A model generated the notes under the pieces. That model worked only from the letters and a program-made list of their open reading frames with translations. It was not told the DNA's origin and did not search any database. A DNA stretch of 10,964 nt from an uncultured Mycoplasmatota bacterium (lineage in GTDB: Bacteria > Bacillota_I > Bacilli_A > RF39 > UBA660): positions 1-10,964 of the forward strand of contig USBW01000009.1 of assembly GCA_900553045.1 (NCBI GenBank), in the 5' to 3' direction. Below are positions 1 through 5,484 of this stretch, one piece after another. A program made the position numbers and the translations under genes. Position 1 is the stretch's first letter, and the number at the start of each line of letters is the position of its first letter.

Positions 1-79
1 TTCCGAAATCAAGATAGTATTCACTTTCCCTTATTTCAGGACTCTCAACCAAATCTGTACTTCCGTGAAAAACGATCAT
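1..79 (-). CDS. DUF3990-family protein, N-terminal fragment
   Basis: Only the first 26 codons lie in the window; the gene continues off the left edge. It begins with an ATG at 79-77 whose last two bases are shared with the TGA stop of the upstream 97-residue gene (ATGA overlap), so the two are translationally coupled. The visible residues start MIVFHGSTDLVESPEIRE and then run into EYYLDFG. This 'hydrophobic strand, HGS, ...SEYYLDFGKG' pattern is the typical start of DUF3990 proteins. From memory, that family is placed near the ADP-ribosyltransferase fold, where the strand-1 histidine would help bind NAD. That fold assignment is recalled knowledge and not visible in 26 residues. A toxin-like role is inferred from the small coupled partner and the accessory context. 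The family call is fairly confident; the function is not. Confidence 0.72.
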   Translation of the reverse strand, partial: MIVFHGSTDLVESPEIRESEYYLDFG

Positions 80-369
80 GAGATTTCCTCCAACAATTTA
101 TGTATTGCTCGCTGCTCTTGTTCCAATGCATTCAGCATATCGCTATAGTGCTTCCGCAATTCGAGTTGTTCTCGAAGCTGGTCAACAGTACTTCCTGCCT
201 TACCAATATATTTGTCACAAATCTTGCCGTTTTCGCGATATTTCAAGTAATAGTAGTCCTTCCGACAGATTAAAGATCCTTTTGGCAGTTGGGCAAGCAA
301 ATTGCGATACTCGTTAAGCATATGGGCATTTCGATCAGCTTCATTATGGAGAACAGTATTAATCAGCAT
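76..369 (-). CDS. Small 'LPKGSL / YYYLKYRENGK' protein with C-terminal coiled coil
   Basis: This 97-residue protein starts at the ATG at 369-367, six bases after a strong GGAGGGGG ribosome site (376-385), and has its own near-consensus promoter upstream. It overlaps the DUF3990 gene by four bases. An N-terminal helix (about 10-27) leads to LPKGSL (28-33) and the compact motif YYYLKYRENGKICDKYIGK (39-57). A charged heptad-like helix, probably a coiled coil, covers about 62-96. I recognise the 'LPKG...YYYL.YRENGK...YIG' pattern from small uncharacterised proteins of Clostridia, often in accessory regions, but know of no established activity. The beta-hairpin-like motif could bind nucleic acid. 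Coupling to the DUF3990 gene suggests a partner or neutralising role; that is inference. Confidence 0.75.
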   Translation of the reverse strand: MLINTVLHNEADRNAHMLNEYRNLLAQLPKGSLICRKDYYYLKYRENGKICDKYIGKAGSTVDQLREQLELRKHYSDMLNALEQEQRAIHKLLEEIS

Positions 370-391
370 ATTTTACCCCCTCCTCGCAAGT

Positions 392-420
392 ATTATACCA
401 CACAAACGCAAACAATTCAA
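392..420 (-). promoter_or_regulatory. Promoter for the small protein-DUF3990 pair
   Basis: On the minus strand, TTGAAT (-35, 420-415) and TATAAT (-10, 397-392) are separated by exactly 17 bases. The -10 is a perfect consensus and is preceded by TG at -14/-15 (TGTGGTATAAT), although not in the exact extended -10 position. It lies 22 bases upstream of the start codon, with the ribosome site between. This is a housekeeping sigma-A-type promoter by pattern. Confidence 0.8.
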
Positions 421-588
421 GAGGGATGTGTGATATTAATGGTCAAAATTCTTTAGAATAAGGAGGGGGTGCTGGAAACAGTAGAAGATTCAAGACTACG
501 AAACAGAAGAATTTGATTGTTATCAGTTTGTTTTCTGGACTTTCTGCGTTTGGTGTGGTATCGTGTGTGGTTACAGGAGGCGATGAAA

Positions 589-867
589 ATGAAAAAGATG
601 ATCGACGAATTATGGGACGGCGAGATCAGCCCACAGGACAACTTGATTTCGGATAATCAGGAATACCGTGAACTGCAGCATAGGCAATCCCAAAACAAAG
701 CCGAATTGCTTGAAGCCCTTTCGGATGAGCAGAAAGAACTGCTTGAAAAGTTCTGCGCCACAGAAATCGAGCTGAACGGCATCTCCGAACGCGAAGCCTT
801 TACTGCCGGATTCAAAATCGCCATGCGGTTGGCGGCAGAAGCGTTCTATGAAGCGGACAACGAGTAA
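589..867 (+). CDS. DUF6809-like small protein
   Basis: This 92-residue, mostly helical, acidic protein is the only convincing plus-strand gene. The start is the ATG at 589: a perfect AGGAGG (575-580) sits 8 bases upstream of it, whereas the earlier in-frame ATG at 583 is only 2 bases from that site. It opens MKKMIDELWDGEISPQ, contains LLEALSDEQKELLEKF and ends with FTAGFKIAMRLAAEAF. This 'ELW.G.I.P / LSDEQKE.LEKF / F..GF..G.R.A.EA' layout matches small DUF6809 proteins, which I know from Clostridia and their integrative elements; their function is unknown. The four 60-base lines over 601-840 have 47-55% G+C and favour GCC, GGC, CTG and CAG codons, unlike the AT-rich genes beyond 950, so it is probably acquired DNA. 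No clear promoter was found upstream. Confidence 0.72.
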   Translation: MKKMIDELWDGEISPQDNLISDNQEYRELQHRQSQNKAELLEALSDEQKELLEKFCATEIELNGISEREAFTAGFKIAMRLAAEAFYEADNE

Positions 868-935
868 AAGAGTGACCGCAAAAATCGTTGTCGTAGATGC
901 CTGCACTACATTCTCAAAAAGCGACCATATAGAGA

Positions 936-1016
936 TTAAAGACAAATCATTTTGCGAAAGAAAATTATTACTAAAATTATTAGAATAATTAAAATTAATG
1001 TCATTGATAAATACAT
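936..1016 (-). CDS. 26-codon single-membrane-span ORF, possibly a truncated gene
   Basis: Directly after the TAG of the processive glycosyltransferase gene (1031-1029) is an AGGGAGG ribosome site (1030-1024) that overlaps that stop. Seven bases later is an ATG at 1016-1014. The reading frame gives 26 residues: MYLSM, then about 16 almost purely Leu/Ile/Val residues, then FFRKMICL and TAA at 938-936. The well-placed ribosome site and the membrane-anchor composition support real translation. The frame ends within a few codons of the place where base composition changes to the GC-richer left segment. I therefore suspect the 5' remnant of a longer membrane-protein gene whose remainder was replaced. 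An intact small membrane peptide is the alternative. The codons are AT-rich like the genes to the right. Confidence 0.5.
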   Translation of the reverse strand: MYLSMTLILIILIILVIIFFRKMICL

Positions 1017-1028
1017 CTTTTATCCTCC

Positions 1029-2261
1029 CTATTTATTCATGATATGCTCGATGGAAACTTCACGATTGTGTTTGATTGGTTCCCAAACTAATTTTTTCTT
1101 AAATAGGCAGACTATATTAATTGGAATCCAACTTAAGATGAATATCGTAAATAAGAAAGCTCCAGGAAGTAAATTTCTTACTTTACGATAATTATATTTT
1201 GCTACTATTAAATTGAAAATTACGCCACCAAAATAAGTAAGCAAGAAGAAAATCATTGAGTAAGCATAAATATATGTAAAGAAACTATGAAGTTGAACAC
1301 CAACTAAACTGAACAAAGCCATAACAACAGCAAGTAATGCTCCGACAATTTGAACAAGTGGTGCCATAAATTGTAAAGCCATATCTAAACTAGCTAAGTT
1401 GTGTTTAATAAAAAACGTTTTAAATAGTTTCTTATCGTACTCTTTTAAGCATTGATACATTCCGGCAGTCCATCTTTTACGCTGCTTCCAAGACTGTTTA
1501 AAATCAACAACTTGCTCATCATAAGTAACTGCATTTTCAACAAAGTAGATTCTTATTTGATTAATAGCACAAATAGCAGTGAACTCAACATCTTCAGTTA
1601 AAGTCTTAACAGGGAAACCAATGCGTGAAATCACAGATTTCTTAATCATGAAACCAGTTCCATTGATGGAAGCAGAGCCAGATAATCCCATACGAGAATG
1701 ACTGAAAAATAAATTTTGAATCCAGTAAAATAAGGAATAACTTGTAGAAATCCAGTTATCTTCAGCATTTTTACTATCACGGTTTCCTTGAGCAACTTCT
1801 GCGCCAGCTACAATGGCATCATTCATATAAGAAAGGAAATCAGGATGAACGATATTATCAGCATCAAAGACGATGTAAGCATCAAGGTCATCCCTTTTTT
1901 CAAGATAGTTAAAAGTATATTTTAAAACATCACCTTTGCTCTTGACTGGAACCTTACATGGAATGATGGTCGCACCGTGCTCTTTAGCTACTTTTTCAGT
2001 AGCATCAGTACAATTATTTGGTATTACAAAAATCTCAAAAAGTTCTTTAGGATAGTGTTGATTTTTTAAAGAATCAACTAAATTGCCAATAACTTTTTCC
2101 TCATTTCGGCAGGCAATTAAAATACCAAACTTGCTTTTAGGATCTGCTAAAGCAAACTTGTTAGCTTTCTTCCTTAAAAGACCAATTATTGCGCTTGCTA
2201 CAAAGTACACACCATAAACCATAACGATTGAAAATATTAAATAATAAATTATTTTAATCAT
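1029..2261 (-). CDS. Processive-type GT2 membrane glycosyltransferase
   Basis: This 410-residue membrane enzyme likely polymerises or adds sugars from a nucleotide-sugar donor at the inner face of the membrane. It has one N-terminal span (about 4-28), a cytoplasmic GT-A domain (about 45-270) and roughly three to four C-terminal spans (about 293-387). Family motifs are visible: ILIACRNEE (47-55), VIPNNCTD, the metal-binding FDADN with D133 and D135, TED (222-224) holding the catalytic Asp, and QRKRW (260-264). The last two define the cellulose synthase/hyaluronan synthase/poly-GlcNAc synthase type of GT2. The donor and product cannot be read from sequence. I chose the ATG at 2261 because GGGAG lies five bases upstream; a GTG at 2273 would leave that site inside the gene. 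It has its own promoter and is followed by a tiny membrane ORF. Confidence 0.85.
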   Translation of the reverse strand: MIKIIYYLIFSIVMVYGVYFVASAIIGLLRKKANKFALADPKSKFGILIACRNEEKVIGNLVDSLKNQHYPKELFEIFVIPNNCTDATEKVAKEHGATIIPCKVPVKSKGDVLKYTFNYLEKRDDLDAYIVFDADNIVHPDFLSYMNDAIVAGAEVAQGNRDSKNAEDNWISTSYSLFYWIQNLFFSHSRMGLSGSASINGTGFMIKKSVISRIGFPVKTLTEDVEFTAICAINQIRIYFVENAVTYDEQVVDFKQSWKQRKRWTAGMYQCLKEYDKKLFKTFFIKHNLASLDMALQFMAPLVQIVGALLAVVMALFSLVGVQLHSFFTYIYAYSMIFFLLTYFGGVIFNLIVAKYNYRKVRNLLPGAFLFTIFILSWIPINIVCLFKKKLVWEPIKHNREVSIEHIMNK

Positions 2262-2295
2262 ATTAACTCCCACTTTTCTTTTTTTATTTGTGTAT

Positions 2296-2324
2296 ATTGT
2301 ATCATATTTTGTCTAAAAAGACAA
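2296..2324 (-). promoter_or_regulatory. Promoter of the processive glycosyltransferase gene
   Basis: Minus strand: TTGTCT (-35, 2324-2319), 17 bases, TACAAT (-10, 2301-2296). The -35 hexamer lies inside the stem of the upstream terminator-like hairpin, so the end of one transcription unit and the start of the next overlap. The start codon follows 34 bases after the -10. Confidence 0.65.
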
Positions 2325-2337
2325 GCTTTGTCTTTTT
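2315..2337 (-). terminator. Hairpin terminator after the gtrA-like gene
   Basis: A perfect 10-base inverted repeat, AAAAAGACAA / TTGTCTTTTT, encloses a 3-base loop 21 bases after the stop of the gtrA-like gene. The stem has only three G-C pairs, and the 3' arm itself supplies the run of five T. The A5/T5 symmetry could allow it to act in either direction. It is probably a weak or leaky terminator. Confidence 0.55.
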
Positions 2338-2358
2338 CTTTATTAGTTTGTCCTCTTT

Positions 2359-2766
2359 TTACTTTTTAAATACAAAGAGCTTACTTAAAACATAGTTGCC
2401 AATAATTACCACGATCTGAGAAATTATTTTAATTATTTTATCATTCCAACCCAAGGCACTGACAAAGATGAACATAATAGCCATATCACAGAGCAAAGTT
2501 GAAACACGCGTCATAAAAAAAGTGCACAACTCTTTTAATTTTTTAGGATTTTTACTTTTAAAAACAAAAGAGCGATTAGTAAAATAGGCAAATAAAACTG
2601 AACAGACCCAAGAAATAACGTTAGCGATCTGTAATAAGATTGCATTATTAGGATCGAGGATCGTCAAAGTAAGACCATAATAAACTAGTAAGCTCACTAA
2701 AGTGGTCAAGATACCAACAATTAAGTAACGAATTATTTCATCATACTTTTTAAAAACTTTTTTCAT
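2359..2766 (-). CDS. GtrA-family membrane protein (probable lipid-linked sugar flippase)
   Basis: This 135-residue protein has four predicted membrane spans (about 12-32, 42-62, 84-104 and 112-132), the usual size and topology of GtrA (PF04138) proteins. Family-typical stretches are RYLIVGILTTLVSLLVYY (13-30), ISWVCSVLFAYFTNRSFVF (51-69) and the terminal NYVLSKLFVFKK. GtrA proteins are thought to move undecaprenyl-phosphate-linked sugars across the membrane, although direct proof of flipping is limited. The ATG at 2766-2764 overlaps the TGA of the preceding GT2 gene by four bases, with GGAAG upstream inside that gene, so it is translated together with the enzyme that would make its substrate. 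It is the last gene of its operon and is followed by a hairpin. Confidence 0.88.
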   Translation of the reverse strand: MKKVFKKYDEIIRYLIVGILTTLVSLLVYYGLTLTILDPNNAILLQIANVISWVCSVLFAYFTNRSFVFKSKNPKKLKELCTFFMTRVSTLLCDMAIMFIFVSALGWNDKIIKIISQIVVIIGNYVLSKLFVFKK

Positions 2767-3719
2767 TTTTTACTACTTCCTTTACGGACTTTTTCTTCCG
2801 TTTCTTTGACAATATAAATTGGTCTTTTTTTAGTTTCTAAATAAGTTTTTGCAAGATACTGACCAATTATTCCTAAAAATAATAATTGAATGCCTCCAAT
2901 AAAGATCACTATACAAGCAAGACTTGGCCAACCACCTACTGGATCACCCCAAATTAAAGTTTTAGCAATAATTACAATAATCATAATAAAAGCAATCAGA
3001 CAAAGTAAAATTCCTACTACAGTTGAGATAACTAATGGCGTAGTTGAAAAAGCAACGATTGCTTCCATCGCATAAGCAAACAACTTCCAAAAACTCCACT
3101 TAGAAGTTCCTGCTTTCCTATCTGGAGCATCATAACTCAACCATTTGGTATCGAACCCAACAAAACTAAATAAACCTTTAGAATAACGATTATATTCTTT
3201 CAATTCTAAAACAGCATCAGTCATCTGTCTTGTCATAAGACGAAAATCTCTTGCCCCAGGCACCATCTCGACTGAAGAAATACGACTTATTACTTTATAG
3301 TAACAGTTCGTGAAAAATTTTCTTATAAAACCATATCCTTCATGACTGTTAGTCTTTAAAGCAACACAATCATACTCCTCTTCCTTAAGTATTTTATACA
3401 TTTTTTCTAAAAGCTCTGGCGGATCTTGTAAATCAACGTCCATTAATGTTACATAATCACCAGTAGCTTTTTCAAGACCGGCATAAATAGCAGCCTCTTT
3501 TTTAAAATTGCGCGAGAAAGAAATATATTTGACACGTTCATCTTTTTTAGCAAGACCACGCATCAATTTTAAGGTATTATCCTTACTTCCATCATTGACA
3601 AAAATAAATTCAAAATCCACATCTTGCATCTTAGCAGCAACTTTAGTTATCTCTTCATAGAATAAAGGAAGCATTTCCTCCTCATTATAGCATGGCACAA
3701 TTACACTTATTTTATCCAC
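2763..3719 (-). CDS. GtrB/DPM1-like polyprenyl-phosphate glycosyltransferase (GT2)
   Basis: This 318-residue enzyme is expected to transfer a sugar from UDP- or GDP-sugar to undecaprenyl phosphate on the cytoplasmic face. The GT-A domain starts with ISVIVPCYNEEE (4-15), followed by VNDGSKDNT (41-49), the DVDLQDPPE metal and donor motif (94-102) and RKAGTSKW (201-208), all characteristic of the DPM1/GtrB/CsbB group. Two C-terminal spans (about 228-253 and 266-292) and a basic tail complete the usual GtrB form. Translation starts at a GTG (3719-3717), with AGGTG six bases upstream, and overlaps the end of the preceding membrane-protein gene by eight bases. The neighbouring GtrA and GT-C proteins match the three-component lipid-carrier scheme known from Shigella gtrA/gtrB/gtr(type) and Bacillus CsbB/YfhO. 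The sugar is unknown. Confidence 0.88.
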   Translation of the reverse strand: MDKISVIVPCYNEEEMLPLFYEEITKVAAKMQDVDFEFIFVNDGSKDNTLKLMRGLAKKDERVKYISFSRNFKKEAAIYAGLEKATGDYVTLMDVDLQDPPELLEKMYKILKEEEYDCVALKTNSHEGYGFIRKFFTNCYYKVISRISSVEMVPGARDFRLMTRQMTDAVLELKEYNRYSKGLFSFVGFDTKWLSYDAPDRKAGTSKWSFWKLFAYAMEAIVAFSTTPLVISTVVGILLCLIAFIMIIVIIAKTLIWGDPVGGWPSLACIVIFIGGIQLLFLGIIGQYLAKTYLETKKRPIYIVKETEEKVRKGSSKK

Positions 3720-5388
3720 TTATTTCACCTACTTCATTTTTATTATAAGGTTTTTTCCTCTTTTTGTAAATCGCATCCCAACTTAAATAACCTATATAGA
3801 CTACCAAAGAAGTAACAATTGTTCCAAGTGAAACTTTCTTCAAAATTTTATTAAGCGTTGTTCCTTCATAAGTTAAATAGTAATTGCCATCAGTAAGTTC
3901 TACTTGTAAAAAGCCGTAAGGACTTTCCTCAAGTTTGTAAGTGGTGCCACTTTCATCTTTTAAAACATAACCAAAGTAATATATGCGTGGCAGTTCAACG
4001 ATGGTTGTATCAGTTACTGAAGAAATGCTAAAGTTTAAGTTTGGCACATCATCTAAAGTTATAAAAGCAGTACCATCGCTTGTATGAATCTCATGATCAC
4101 GGCTATTGAAATAGTCAAGATTCTCTTTAGTCTTTACTGGTAAATACTCCATCTGCCAACCCATGCCATCATTATAGTTTCTATTTTCTAGATTGTAGAT
4201 TGTATCACTACCAAATCTTGTAAAAGCAATACTGTTAATTAGAATGAAACAAGCAAAGAAAGCTACTAGTTTCACACTTTTATTTTGTAGAGCAGTTGGA
4301 GCATAAAGACTGACAATTAAAGCTAAAAAAGTCTCAAGACGCCATGGAAATTGTAAAATTCTAAATGATGATGGCAAAATATCCCAAGGAAAAAGATAAG
4401 TAGTCATAAGGTAAGCAAGAAGTCCAAAGGTTATGAAACCTTTAGTATATTTAGGAAATGAAAGTTTTTTACGCCATAAGAAAACTAACAACAGTAAAAC
4501 ACTTACTAAAATCGGAAAAGAATGATTAACTCCATTAGTAGGATAATTTAAAAGGAAGTCCCAAGGGTAATTGCCTAGACCCCAAATCTTGCCAGCCATG
4601 GCTCCTTCTTGAAAGGCTACATAATTGCCAAACAGTTTATGAATAAGCATGCTTTCTAAGAAAAAGCCAGTTATTAAAATAGTTAAAATAGTCGCCAAAA
4701 TAAATGGCAGTAAAAAATCTTTTTTGAAGACTTTTTTATGATAGATCAAAAGAAATATAGCTAGAAAGAAAGTAAAGTAGAGCATCATCGTAAAGTGTGA
4801 TAGGATTCCACCAACATAACCAATGATAAACTGCGGATAAAAAGCTTTTTTATTACCTTCTAAAAGATTATAGACACCCAACAAGATTAAGGGTAAGAAA
4901 GGAAAAAGAAAAGTCTCAGCAATGGCATCACGGACATAGATATCAGATAGATGATAAGGAATTGCCATATAAATAAGGCCGGATAAAAAGGCAAGCTTTC
5001 TACTTTTAAGAAGCTTATAAGAGAAGAAATACATCGTAAATCCTGATAAAAGAAGACTTACAGTATAGACTATCTTCATAGTATCCAATGTTCCTACTCC
5101 TAAAGTTGTATCTAGGATCTTAGCACTGTAACCAGCTGTCAAATAGCCAAGTGGTGGATAAAAAAGACGGTTGCCATAGCCAAAGTCGTTAGCAATGTGC
5201 TTACTGATTTCATTAGGGTATAAATTCTCAATAGTTATAGCATTTTTAGTCTCTTCAATATTGGCTAAATGAATTACAGTATCATGATTTTGATGATATG
5301 GACTAGTAATAAAAATAAACATTAAAGCAAGAGCACTTAAAATTAATAAAAAAATTGGTAAAAGATGTTTTTTTAACTTCTTTAACAT
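3712..5388 (-). CDS. Multi-spanning GT-C-type membrane protein (YfhO/PTPS-related-like)
   Basis: This 558-residue protein probably uses the lipid-linked sugar made by the next two genes to decorate an acceptor outside the membrane. After a first span (about 9-28) comes NHDTVIHL (34-41). An early loop with acidic and His residues of this kind is typical of GT-C enzymes and of the PTPS-related/YfhO-like group. Roughly ten further spans run to about residue 400. A soluble, beta-rich outer domain follows (about 405-515), then one last span (about 518-540) and a basic cytoplasmic tail. The start is the ATG at 5388, with GAGGG five bases upstream. It is the first gene of a three-gene overlapping operon. 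The acceptor (teichoic acid, glycolipid or protein) cannot be told from sequence, and the exact family name is less certain than the GT-C architecture. Confidence 0.72.
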   Translation of the reverse strand: MLKKLKKHLLPIFLLILSALALMFIFITSPYHQNHDTVIHLANIEETKNAITIENLYPNEISKHIANDFGYGNRLFYPPLGYLTAGYSAKILDTTLGVGTLDTMKIVYTVSLLLSGFTMYFFSYKLLKSRKLAFLSGLIYMAIPYHLSDIYVRDAIAETFLFPFLPLILLGVYNLLEGNKKAFYPQFIIGYVGGILSHFTMMLYFTFFLAIFLLIYHKKVFKKDFLLPFILATILTILITGFFLESMLIHKLFGNYVAFQEGAMAGKIWGLGNYPWDFLLNYPTNGVNHSFPILVSVLLLLVFLWRKKLSFPKYTKGFITFGLLAYLMTTYLFPWDILPSSFRILQFPWRLETFLALIVSLYAPTALQNKSVKLVAFFACFILINSIAFTRFGSDTIYNLENRNYNDGMGWQMEYLPVKTKENLDYFNSRDHEIHTSDGTAFITLDDVPNLNFSISSVTDTTIVELPRIYYFGYVLKDESGTTYKLEESPYGFLQVELTDGNYYLTYEGTTLNKILKKVSLGTIVTSLVVYIGYLSWDAIYKKRKKPYNKNEVGEISG

Positions 5389-5423
5389 TTTATCCCTCTT
5401 TCATGTTTATATTAACATAGAAA

Positions 5424-5470
5424 AGACATTTTTCCTACCCCAAGCTTATAAACATTAAAAAAGAATGTCT
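5424..5470 (-). terminator. Possible weak terminator after the ABC exporter operon
   Basis: On the minus strand, AGACATT (5470-5464) and AATGTCT (5430-5424) form a perfect 7-base inverted repeat around a 33-base loop, followed by TTTTC. The long loop makes it a poor intrinsic terminator. The nested ACATT/AATGT pair, with a 7-base T-rich loop, is another possible structure. Nothing better lies between the ABC operon and the glycosylation operon, so read-through is possible. No clear -35/-10 pair for the following gene was found here. Confidence 0.25.
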
Positions 5471-5484
5471 ATTGACACTCTAAT

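Noticed and set aside
425..460. Short frame from ATG at 425 (12 codons) followed by AAGGAGGGGG
   Set aside because: No ribosome site before it and no credible gene start after the purine run; possibly a remnant, but nothing supports translation.
517..588. N-terminal extension of the DUF6809-like protein from a TTG at 517
   Set aside because: The perfect AGGAGG at 575-580 serves the ATG at 589, and relatives I recall begin just before the ELW motif.
462..650. Open frame without ATG whose translation contains VISLFSG, resembling motif I of C5 DNA methyltransferases
   Set aside because: It has no start with a ribosome site, no following methylase motifs, and overlaps the DUF6809-like gene in another frame; the resemblance is probably chance.
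868..939. In-frame continuation after the DUF6809-like stop giving a basic, Cys-containing 23-residue stretch
   Set aside because: No start codon and separated by a true TAA; too short to call a disrupted gene.
610..945. Minus-strand open frame across the DUF6809-like gene
   Set aside because: It is the mirror of a GC-richer coding region, with low-complexity content and no ribosome site.
952..1191. Plus-strand open frame opposite the end of the processive glycosyltransferase
   Set aside because: Antisense to a well-supported gene, no ribosome site, no recognisable motif.
2259..2273. GTG start four codons upstream for the processive glycosyltransferase
   Set aside because: The GGGAG ribosome site lies within those codons and is correctly spaced for the ATG at 2261; nothing suitable precedes the GTG.
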